Below are positions 6,717 through 13,766 of a stretch of 34,175 nt of DNA, piece by piece. A program made the translations under genes and the position numbers. The notes under the pieces are model-generated. The model was not told the DNA's origin. It did not search any database and worked only from the letters and a program-made list of their open reading frames with translations. Every line of letters begins with the position of its first letter. Positions within the stretch are counted from its first letter, which is position 1. The stretch covers positions 1 through 34,175 of the forward strand of contig JAFVGZ010000008.1 of the NCBI GenBank assembly GCA_017478025.1, given 5' to 3'. Origin of the DNA: Prevotella sp. (lineage in GTDB: Bacteria > Bacteroidota > Bacteroidia > Bacteroidales > Bacteroidaceae).

Positions 6717-7994
6717 ATGGTATTAAATTACATCTTTGTAGCATTCTTTTTCATAGCCTTTCTTATAGGGCTCTTTCGATTGATTTTCCTTGGCGATGTG
6801 GAGGTTTTCCCAGCCATGATGAACTCCACCTTCGACTCTTCCAAGACGGCTTTCGAGATTTCCCTGGGCCTCACGGGCGTCCTGTCGCTGTGGCTCGGCA
6901 TCATGAAAATAGGCGAGAAGGGCGGCGTGGTGAACGTGATAGCCCGTCTGTTGACGCCCATCTTCACACGATTGTTTCCCGATATCCCAAAGGGGCACCC
7001 CGTGACGGGCAGCATCTTCATGAATATCGCCGCCAATATGCTGGGTCTTGACAATGCCGCCACGCCATTAGGCCTGAAGGCAATGGAGCAGATGCAGCAG
7101 CTGAACGAGGAGAATATATCCAAGATGCAGGTGAGCGAGAGCGAGAAAGCCACGCTCCGCGCCACTGCCACGAACCCGATGATAATGTTCCTGGTGCTCA
7201 ACACCTCCGGCCTGACGCTCATTCCGGTGTCCATCATGGTGTATAGGGCACAGATGGGAGCGGCACAACCCACCGACATCTTCATACCGATACTGCTTGC
7301 AACCGCTGTCGCCACATTGGCTGGAATGATTGTCACGGCACTCTATCAGCGCATCAACCTCCTGAACCGCACCCTGATACTGACCCTCCTCGGAGCGATA
7401 GCCATAATGGGCGGCATCATCTGGGGCTTCTCACAGATGGACAAGGACACGATGAACAATGTTTCTACAACGGCTGCAAACATCATGCTGATGACAATAA
7501 TCGTCGGTTTCATCGCTGCCGGAGTAAAGAAAAGGGTCAACGTCTATGAGGCCTTCATCGAAGGAGCAAAGGACGGTTTCACCACCGCCGTGCGCATCAT
7601 CCCATACCTTGTAGCCATCCTCGTAGGCATCGCCGTGTTCCGCGCATCAGGCGCTATGGACGCATTGATAGACGGAGTGAAGTGGACCGTAGAGCTCTGC
7701 GGCATGAACGCCGACTTTGTGGGAGCCCTGCCTACCGCCCTTATGAAACCCCTCTCAGGCAGCGGAGCACGCGGTATGATGGTGGATGCCATGACAGCAT
7801 ACGGTGCAGACAGCTTCATCGGACGCCTGAGCTGCATCTTCCAGGGCAGCACCGACACCACCTTCTACATCCTCGCCGTCTATTTCGGCAGTGTCGGCAT
7901 ACGCCACACCCGCCACGCCGTAGCATGCGGACTGCTGGCAGACCTCGCAGGAATCCTTGCCGCCATTGCCGTAGCCTATATGTTCTTCGGGTAA
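6717..7994 (+). CDS. Fused SpmA-SpmB nucleoside-recognition (Gate) membrane protein
   Basis: A 425-residue integral membrane protein with two related halves. The N-terminal half (about 1-200) resembles SpmA, with G-L-T-G-V-L-S-L-W-L-G and M-N-I-A-A-N-M-L-G-L-D-N-A-A-T-P-L-G. The C-terminal half (about 245-425) resembles SpmB, with a Gate-type I-P-Y-L-V-A-I-L-V-G stretch and a final G-S-T-D-T-T-F-Y-I-L-A-V-Y-F-G-S-V-G. In Bacillus the two are separate spore-maturation genes; in non-sporulating Bacteroidetes the fused form is common and its substrate is unknown. It starts 34 bases after DUF2851. Its stop codon TAA is part of GTAAGACAAT, the left flank of the first 22-bp repeat array. Confidence 0.87.
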   Translation: MVLNYIFVAFFFIAFLIGLFRLIFLGDVEVFPAMMNSTFDSSKTAFEISLGLTGVLSLWLGIMKIGEKGGVVNVIARLLTPIFTRLFPDIPKGHPVTGSIFMNIAANMLGLDNAATPLGLKAMEQMQQLNEENISKMQVSESEKATLRATATNPMIMFLVLNTSGLTLIPVSIMVYRAQMGAAQPTDIFIPILLATAVATLAGMIVTALYQRINLLNRTLILTLLGAIAIMGGIIWGFSQMDKDTMNNVSTTAANIMLMTIIVGFIAAGVKKRVNVYEAFIEGAKDGFTTAVRIIPYLVAILVGIAVFRASGAMDALIDGVKWTVELCGMNADFVGALPTALMKPLSGSGARGMMVDAMTAYGADSFIGRLSCIFQGSTDTTFYILAVYFGSVGIRHTRHAVACGLLADLAGILAAIAVAYMFFG

Positions 7995-8097
7995 GACAAT
8001 GTCGTTTCTATTTTGTTTCGACCTACGAAACAGTTTGTTTCCACCTGCGAAACAAACTGTTTCCCTTTGAGAAACAAAGTGTTTCACAGGTGGAAAT
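7991..8097. repeat. Array 1: four GTTTC-N7-GAAAC dyads on a 22-bp period
   Basis: Left flank GTAAGACAAT (7991-8000) is followed by four 17-bp units starting at 8015, 8037, 8059 and 8081, each spaced exactly 22 bases from the last with 5-base spacers. Unit 1 is GTTTCGACCTACGAAAC. Unit 4 is nearly unit 2 inverted, because the 7-base centre CACCTGC recurs as ACAGGTG. An inverted copy of the right flank seen at array 2 (TTTCTCAAGTAG) lies at 8114-8125. Confidence 0.9.
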
Positions 8098-8202
8098 AAA
8101 TTTGAAACTCGACTTTCTCAAGTAGATAAGCGCCCTGCTCTGGGCTTTCTTCGCCTGAGTACAGCTAAAGATAGGCAGCGTGTGAAGAGAGGCCTAAGCT
8201 GA

Positions 8203-8319
8203 GTAAGACAATTACCAAAGGCTGGTAAACCGATTACCAACGCTTGGTAACCACCTTACCAAGGCTTGGTAACTCAATTACCAACGCTTGGTAACTTCTG
8301 ACTACTTGAGAAACTTGAA
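8203..8319. repeat. Array 2: four TTACCAA/TTGGTAA dyads on a 22-bp period
   Basis: The left flank GTAAGACAAT (8203-8212) runs into four 17-bp dyads at 8212, 8234, 8256 and 8278, for example TTACCAACGCTTGGTAA. The period is exactly 22 and the spacers are 5 bases. The right flank CTGACTACTTGAGAAAC begins at 8298. The geometry equals array 1, but the dyad sequence is different. A single unit with both flanks is at 20931-20981. Confidence 0.92.
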
Positions 8320-8330
8320 TCTGAAACTGT

Positions 8331-8482
8331 ATATCTCAAAACTTAATCGTACTCTGACCTACGTCGCGCTCGGCACACTGTGACGCTTTCACCAAGCGTA
8401 GCGACTGAAAGAACTTACTCCGTCTTGGATATGCAAGAGAAAAAACGAGCTTTTCTCTTGCATATCTCAAAACTTAATCGTA
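8331..8482. repeat. Element B: core between direct copies of a promoter sequence
   Basis: A 21-base sequence beginning ATATCTCAAAACTTAATCG occurs exactly at 8331-8351 and 8462-8482, where the second copy carries the flippase promoter. Between them are a 33-bp core at 8382-8414 (30 of 33 identical to 2957-2989) and a perfect 16-bp inverted repeat (8428-8443 with 8451-8466, 7-base loop) whose right arm is the promoter -33 region. Confidence 0.75.
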
Positions 8483-8488
8483 ACTTTG
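8458..8488 (+). promoter_or_regulatory. Promoter of the flippase gene; decides its start
   Basis: TTG (8458-8460), 20 bases, TAACTTTG (8481-8488) is an ideal Bacteroidetes promoter. It lies downstream of the first possible ATG (8380) of the flippase frame, so that ATG cannot be used from this promoter. The expected transcription start is about 8493-8495, two to four bases before the ATG at 8497. Confidence 0.75.
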
Positions 8489-8496
8489 CACTCGAT

Positions 8497-10017
8497 ATGA
8501 ATATATCGAACAGCGGAATGAAAGTGCTGGCCAAGGACACCGCCGTGTATGGTCTCAGCAGTATTGTGGGCAGGTTTCTGAATTACCTGCTCGTGCCTTT
8601 ATATACAAATGTAATCAGCGCTGAGAGCGGTGGCTACGGCATTGTGACCAATCTGTACGCCTATGTTGCCCTGATATTGGTGTTCCTTACATTCGGCATG
8701 GAAACGACATTCTTCCGCTTTGCCAACAAGGAGGACGAGAATCCGCATCAGGTATTCCGCACCGCACTTGGTATTGTCACCACATTGAGTGTGATATTCC
8801 TCGCTATTGTATTCCTATTTATATCGCCCATAGCACACATTATAGGTTATGACGGCGATACCGAAAAGCTCTACATACAGATAATGGCGTGCGTCGTGGC
8901 GCTGGATGCCATACAGGCGATACCGTTCTCGTACCTCAGATATAAGGGGAAAGCGATAAAATTTGCTACGCTGAAACTGTTGTTTATCGCCCTGAACATC
9001 GGCCTCAACCTGTTTGTATTCGTAGGTCTGCGGTTCACAGACGTTTACTACGTATTCTTCCTGAACCTGGTATGCACGGGCTTTATCACGTTTTTCTTTA
9101 TCCCCGAGCTTGTCGCAGAGTTCAAAAATCACGGTTCCATCGCCTCTGATGCCGCTGCAATGCAGGCAGAAGGTAGCGCTGCCCAAGGCAGTTGGGTATC
9201 GTTATGCAAGCGTATGCTCAGCTATTCGTGGCCCATCTTGGTGCTCGGCATAGCAGGAATACTGAACCAGACTGCTGACAAGATGCTCTTCCCACTGGTA
9301 TATCCCGACCCTCGCGAGGCGCAGGTACAGCTTGGTATCTACGGAGCATGCGTGAAGATAGCCATGATTATGGCGATGATAACACAGGCCTTCCGCTACG
9401 CCTACGAGCCAATAGTGTTCCGTCTGAGCGGCAAGCGAGGCGACAATACAGACAGCAACGGGAGCGCAGAGGAGAAGAGTAAGGCTACTCAGGCACGTGC
9501 CATGAAGTTCTTTCTCATGGGAACGCTGTTCGCCTTCCTGTGCGTGGTGGGCTATATGCCATTACTGCAATACATCATCGGCGAGGACTATCGCGCCGGA
9601 TTGCGCGTGGTGCCCATCGTGATGGTGGCCGAAATAATGATGGGAATATATTTCAACCTGTCCTTCTGGTACAAGCTGATAGACAAGACCATCTGGGGTG
9701 CATGGTTCTCCTTAGCGGGATGCACGGTGCTCGTGGCCGTGAATGTGCTGTTCATTCCACAGTATAGCTACATGGCCTGCGCGTGGGGCGGCGTGGCAGG
9801 TTACGGTACGGCGATGGTGCTTTCCTATTTGGTGGGTCAGCGAAAGTACCCCATCGACTATGACCTCAAGACGCTGGGAGTCTATGTATCACTTACCGTG
9901 GTGCTATACTACGTCATGACAGATGTCAGCGCCCTGCTCCCGACCATCTTGCAACTGCTTAGCAATACACTATTAATTGCCCTCTTCATACTTTATCTCA
10001 TAAAGACCGAACGATGA
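8497..10017 (+). CDS. Polysaccharide/lipid-linked oligosaccharide flippase (Wzx/MATE-like)
   Basis: A membrane protein of about 506 residues from this start, of the polysaccharide biosynthesis (MVF/MATE) superfamily, that would move lipid-linked sugar precursors across the inner membrane. It shows the typical start K-V-L-A-K-D-T-A-V-Y-G-L-S-S-I-V-G-R-F-L-N-Y, about 12-14 hydrophobic helices over its length, and a charged cytoplasmic loop near the middle (G-K-R-G-D-N ... E-E-K-S-K). The frame is open upstream to an ATG at 8380, but that stretch is repeat element B plus the promoter, so I start at 8497 (probable leaderless mRNA); ATG 8518 is the alternative. The end overlaps the next gene (ATGA, four bases), indicating an operon with the Na/Pi cotransporter. 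Confidence 0.87.
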   Translation: MNISNSGMKVLAKDTAVYGLSSIVGRFLNYLLVPLYTNVISAESGGYGIVTNLYAYVALILVFLTFGMETTFFRFANKEDENPHQVFRTALGIVTTLSVIFLAIVFLFISPIAHIIGYDGDTEKLYIQIMACVVALDAIQAIPFSYLRYKGKAIKFATLKLLFIALNIGLNLFVFVGLRFTDVYYVFFLNLVCTGFITFFFIPELVAEFKNHGSIASDAAAMQAEGSAAQGSWVSLCKRMLSYSWPILVLGIAGILNQTADKMLFPLVYPDPREAQVQLGIYGACVKIAMIMAMITQAFRYAYEPIVFRLSGKRGDNTDSNGSAEEKSKATQARAMKFFLMGTLFAFLCVVGYMPLLQYIIGEDYRAGLRVVPIVMVAEIMMGIYFNLSFWYKLIDKTIWGAWFSLAGCTVLVAVNVLFIPQYSYMACAWGGVAGYGTAMVLSYLVGQRKYPIDYDLKTLGVYVSLTVVLYYVMTDVSALLPTILQLLSNTLLIALFILYLIKTER

Positions 10018-11726
10018 CACAAGATTACCTATTACTTTCCTTCAGACTGTTAGGATCGCTGGCCCTGCTTATGTATGGCATGAAGACGATGAGTGATGCA
10101 CTTCAGAAAATGGCCGGTCCGCAATTGCGCCACGTGCTTGGAGCGATGACAACCAACCGTTTCACCGGAATGCTGACAGGCACCCTGGTGACGGCAGCCG
10201 TGCAGTCTTCCACCGCCACGACGGTGATGACCGTGAGCTTTGTATCTGCCGGACTGCTGACATTGGCCCAGGCCATCAGCGTCATCATGGGTGCAAACAT
10301 CGGTACTACGCTGACGGCATGGATTATGTCGGCAGGCTTTTCATTCAATATCACAGACTTCGTCTATCCCGTGTTCTTCATGGCTATCATCCTGATATAC
10401 CGGAAGAACCACCGCGTGATAGGCGATTTTCTTTTTGGTATAGCCTTCATGTTCCTGGGACTGGGCACTCTGAGACAGACAGGTATCGATATACACCTGG
10501 GCGAAAACGAGGCCGTTCTGGCTTTCTTCTCATCGTTTGACCCACAGAGTTTCGTCACCACCCTGCTGTTCTTGCTTATCGGTGGCATTCTGACGATGTG
10601 CGTACAGTCCAGTGCGGCGGTGATGGCCATAACGATGATACTCTGTTCCAGCGGCGTGCTGCCCATCTATCAGGGCATAGCACTCGTGATGGGCGAGAAT
10701 ATCGGTACCACCGTGACATCAAATATCGTTGCCATGTCTGCCGGCAAACAGGCTCGGAGAGCGGCCTTCGCACACATGTTCTTCAACATCTTCGGCGTCT
10801 GCTGGGTGCTGCTGCTCTTCCGTCCGTTCGTGGATATGGTGTGCGGACTGGTGGGATATGACGTGGAGATGACGAAGGAGACAGCGGGACAGGCGGCATT
10901 CCTGGCCAACGCAGCAAAGCTGAGCTTCGTGCTGGCTGCATTCCATACCTGCTTCAACCTCATCAATACGGGCATCCTGATATGGTTCATACCGCAGATA
11001 GAGCGCCTGGTATGCCATGTGATAAAGCAGGAGAAAGCGGACGAGGAGGAGGACTTCCGTCTGCAATACATCTCTGCCGGCATCATGAAGACCCCGGAAA
11101 TCTCGGTGCTGCAGGCACAGAAGGAGATCACTCTCTTTGGCGAGAGAATGCAGAGGATGTTCGGAATGTCATGCGATTTGCTTGCTGAACGCAACAAGGA
11201 GAAGTTTGAGAAGATCTTTGAGCGCATAGCAAAGTACGAGGGTATCAGCGACAACATGGAGCTTGAGATAGCCAACTACCTGGAGCAGGTGAGCGACGCG
11301 CACCTCTCTGATGAGACGAAATGGAAGATCCGCCTGATGCTGCGTCAGGTGTCTGAGCTGGAGAGTATCGGTGATTCCTGCTACAACCTGGCCCGCACCA
11401 TGAAGCGCCGCATGCAGTCAAAGAGCGATTTCACAGAGAAACAATATGAGCAGATACACAGCATGATGAAGCTGACAGACGAATCACTCACACAGATGAA
11501 CCGCGTCATTGAGGGTCGCCGTGAGGAGCAGCACATCGAAGACACGTACAACATCGAGAATCAGATTAACGAACTGCGCAACAAGCTGAAGGCCGACAAC
11601 ATCCAGGCCATCAATGACCATGAGTATGACTACGCTATCGGCACCATGTATATCGACCTTGTCAGCGAGTGTGAGAAGCTGGGTGACTATGTAGTGAACG
11701 TGGTACAGGCCAAGCTGGGAGCGTAA
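10014..11726 (+). CDS. Na/Pi cotransporter family protein with PhoU-like domain
   Basis: A 570-residue protein of the NptA/YjbB type. The membrane part (about 1-330) contains the inverted pair of signature repeats, A-A-V-Q-S-S-T-A-T-T-V near residue 62 and M-C-V-Q-S-S-A-A-V-M near residue 198. Each is followed by a G-A-N-I-G-T-T or G-E-N-I-G-T-T motif; these motifs form the Na+ and phosphate sites in the PF02690 family. The C-terminal 230 residues are a charged helical, PhoU-like domain (E-S-I-G-D-S-C-Y-N-L-A and C-E-K-L-G-D-Y-V-V-N-V), probably regulatory. It likely imports or exports phosphate driven by sodium. The start overlaps the flippase stop, so the two are cotranscribed, although no functional link is obvious. 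Confidence 0.92.
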   Translation: MTQDYLLLSFRLLGSLALLMYGMKTMSDALQKMAGPQLRHVLGAMTTNRFTGMLTGTLVTAAVQSSTATTVMTVSFVSAGLLTLAQAISVIMGANIGTTLTAWIMSAGFSFNITDFVYPVFFMAIILIYRKNHRVIGDFLFGIAFMFLGLGTLRQTGIDIHLGENEAVLAFFSSFDPQSFVTTLLFLLIGGILTMCVQSSAAVMAITMILCSSGVLPIYQGIALVMGENIGTTVTSNIVAMSAGKQARRAAFAHMFFNIFGVCWVLLLFRPFVDMVCGLVGYDVEMTKETAGQAAFLANAAKLSFVLAAFHTCFNLINTGILIWFIPQIERLVCHVIKQEKADEEEDFRLQYISAGIMKTPEISVLQAQKEITLFGERMQRMFGMSCDLLAERNKEKFEKIFERIAKYEGISDNMELEIANYLEQVSDAHLSDETKWKIRLMLRQVSELESIGDSCYNLARTMKRRMQSKSDFTEKQYEQIHSMMKLTDESLTQMNRVIEGRREEQHIEDTYNIENQINELRNKLKADNIQAINDHEYDYAIGTMYIDLVSECEKLGDYVVNVVQAKLGA

Positions 11727-11732
11727 AACAAA

Positions 11733-11844
11733 TTAACGAATTAACAAATTAACGAATTAACAAATTAACAAATTAACAAATTAACAAATTAACAAATTAA
11801 CGAATTATCGACTCATCGAAATAACAAACTCACGGATTAACAAC
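11733..11844 (+). repeat. 8-bp tandem repeat array (TTAACRAA type, 14 units)
   Basis: Fourteen 8-bp units, the first nine being TTAACGAA or TTAACAAA without error and the last five degenerate, fill the space from just after the Na/Pi stop codon to the TTG start of the next gene. The phase stays at 8 throughout. Confidence 0.92.
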
Positions 11845-13647
11845 TTGCTACACAAACTCTTCATACTTCTTTTCGCCCTGCTGTTATCGCAGGATATCTT
11901 CAGTCAGGAGCTGAATTTGCGGTCTTATGTATCGCTGGGCGAGCAGTATTTAGGCAAGCCTTGGGAGGCTTTGTCCATGCAGTCCTTTGCCCGATACCGC
12001 ACTGACGGCAACCGCGTGGAGTATGAAGGTCAGGTGTTTGCACGCCGCCGCCAGCTGGCATCGCTTGTGATGGCAGAGGTGGCAGAGCAGCAGGGACGCT
12101 TCATGCCAGCCATCCTTGCAGGCATCGACAGCATGTTAGCAGAGAAATGGTGGGGCATTCCGGCGCATTACAAGCATGACACGCCGAGGGATGATGACCA
12201 GACAGTGGATCTTTTCAACGCCGAGTCAGCCTCTCTCCTGGCGTGGACAGGCCAGGCACTGGGCAAGCAACTGGATGCTGCGCGCCCCGGAATGACTGCC
12301 ACCATAGGCAGGGAGATGAAGCGACGCATGCTGATACCGGTACTCGGAGCTAAGTATTGGTGGAAGAAAGCATCGATGAACTGGAACCCGTGGATCTGCT
12401 CCAACTGGCTCACATGCCTGTATCTCTATGAGGATGACGCTGACAAGCGCCAACAGGCCGTGACCGAAATAGAGGGATGTCTGCGCACATTCATTGACGG
12501 CTACCCCGACGATGGCGGCTGTGATGAGGGTACAGGATACTGGGATCGCGCCGCAGCATCGCTATTTGAGTGCCTCAGATTGCTGAACCTCATGAAGCAG
12601 GAGGGCCTGGCCACAGTTACCCTGACGGACTATAAGAAGGATAAGATAGCACGCATGGGGGCATATATATATAATATGTATATAGGAAACGACTACTGCG
12701 TGACCTTTGCCGACACCCATGAGAACCACAGCGCAGTGCAGCTGAACGTGCTCTACCCCTTTGCCATATACCTCAACGACCCGCAGATGCGCTCGTTTGC
12801 CGCCTATATAGCAAAGGAAAAGAACTACTGGCAGGACCCTGCACGGCTCTATGAGAAGAGCGGAAACTTCCCCACCTTGGGGCGTGAGCTGCTGCTTCTC
12901 TCGATGACTGACCGACTGAAGCAGGAGCAACCCTCTGAGCCCACAACGACAGCGTGGTACCCTGACCTGCAGGTTAAGACGTTCCGCAGCCCTCTCAACA
13001 GGAAGAGCGCTGGCAAGAAGGGACTCTATTGCGCCTTCAAGGGCGGTCACAACGGCGAGAGTCACAACCACAACGACGTGGGTTCGTTCATCGTTTATGC
13101 TGACGGCGAGCCGCTGCTGATAGACTGTGGCGCAGGGGAATACACCAATAAGACGTTCGGCAAGGAGCGCTATAGCATCTGGACGATGCAGACGGCATAT
13201 CACAATGCGCCGCTCGTCAATGGCTATAACCAGCGCGAGGGCAAGCTATACGCTGCCGCCGTGATGGAAGAGGATGACAACAGCCTGACGCTTGAGTTGG
13301 CAAACGCATACCCCGAGGACGCTGAGGTGGCCTCATGGCAACGCACCATTTCAATGGACGGGGAGGAGATAAAGCTGACGGAAGACTTCAACCTCAAGAC
13401 CGTAAAGGCCTCCACAAGGCTCATATTCATCACCCCGGTGAAGCCCGACGTGTCCCGACCCGGGCAGATAAGGATAGGCAAGCACACCATCAGCTACCCG
13501 ATAGGGTGGATGACAGCCGGTGTCGAAGATATTTCAGACAAGATAGACCTGGCCATTGAGAGCATGTGGGGAAAGCAACTCTACCGCATCGGACTCGGCA
13601 TGAACAACGGAAAGATTGTCGGAAAGACAACATTGAAAATAAAATAA
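11845..13647 (+). CDS. Secreted heparinase II/III-like polysaccharide lyase
   Basis: A 600-residue exported protein; residues 1-20 form a signal peptide (hydrophobic L-F-I-L-L-F-A-L-L-L, cut near S-Q-E). The middle (about 60-340) is helical, with many Trp and Tyr, as in the alpha/alpha-toroid of these lyases. The C-terminal half (about 370-590) is the beta-sandwich of the heparinase II/III family (PF07940), with G-G-H-N-G-E-S-H-N-H-N-D-V-G-S-F and I-D-C-G-A-G-E-Y. Family members cleave uronic-acid-containing glycans by beta-elimination. The substrate is uncertain; location next to pectin genes allows but does not show a pectin role. The start is TTG at 11845, directly after the repeat array; no in-frame ATG gives a signal peptide. 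Confidence 0.82.
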   Translation: MLHKLFILLFALLLSQDIFSQELNLRSYVSLGEQYLGKPWEALSMQSFARYRTDGNRVEYEGQVFARRRQLASLVMAEVAEQQGRFMPAILAGIDSMLAEKWWGIPAHYKHDTPRDDDQTVDLFNAESASLLAWTGQALGKQLDAARPGMTATIGREMKRRMLIPVLGAKYWWKKASMNWNPWICSNWLTCLYLYEDDADKRQQAVTEIEGCLRTFIDGYPDDGGCDEGTGYWDRAAASLFECLRLLNLMKQEGLATVTLTDYKKDKIARMGAYIYNMYIGNDYCVTFADTHENHSAVQLNVLYPFAIYLNDPQMRSFAAYIAKEKNYWQDPARLYEKSGNFPTLGRELLLLSMTDRLKQEQPSEPTTTAWYPDLQVKTFRSPLNRKSAGKKGLYCAFKGGHNGESHNHNDVGSFIVYADGEPLLIDCGAGEYTNKTFGKERYSIWTMQTAYHNAPLVNGYNQREGKLYAAAVMEEDDNSLTLELANAYPEDAEVASWQRTISMDGEEIKLTEDFNLKTVKASTRLIFITPVKPDVSRPGQIRIGKHTISYPIGWMTAGVEDISDKIDLAIESMWGKQLYRIGLGMNNGKIVGKTTLKIK

Positions 13648-13766
13648 AGCAAACAAAGCAAAGAGGAGAGACTTGGAATAACGGCATAGATTCCGGCAAA
13701 AAAAGAATCTGTACTGAATAACCATAAAGACACAGAGTAAAACCTTAAGTACGTGTATTCAGGATT

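Noticed and set aside
8015-8294. CRISPR array
   Set aside because: Spacers are only 5 bases, the units are palindromes rather than near-identical long repeats, and no cas gene is in the window.
8380-8496. N-terminal extension of the flippase from ATG 8380
   Set aside because: The 39 extra codons are repeat element B and the promoter itself; they show no resemblance to flippase N-termini.
12562-13203. 213-codon minus-strand frame
   Set aside because: Shadow of the heparinase II/III-like gene, whose motifs fall in the + frame.
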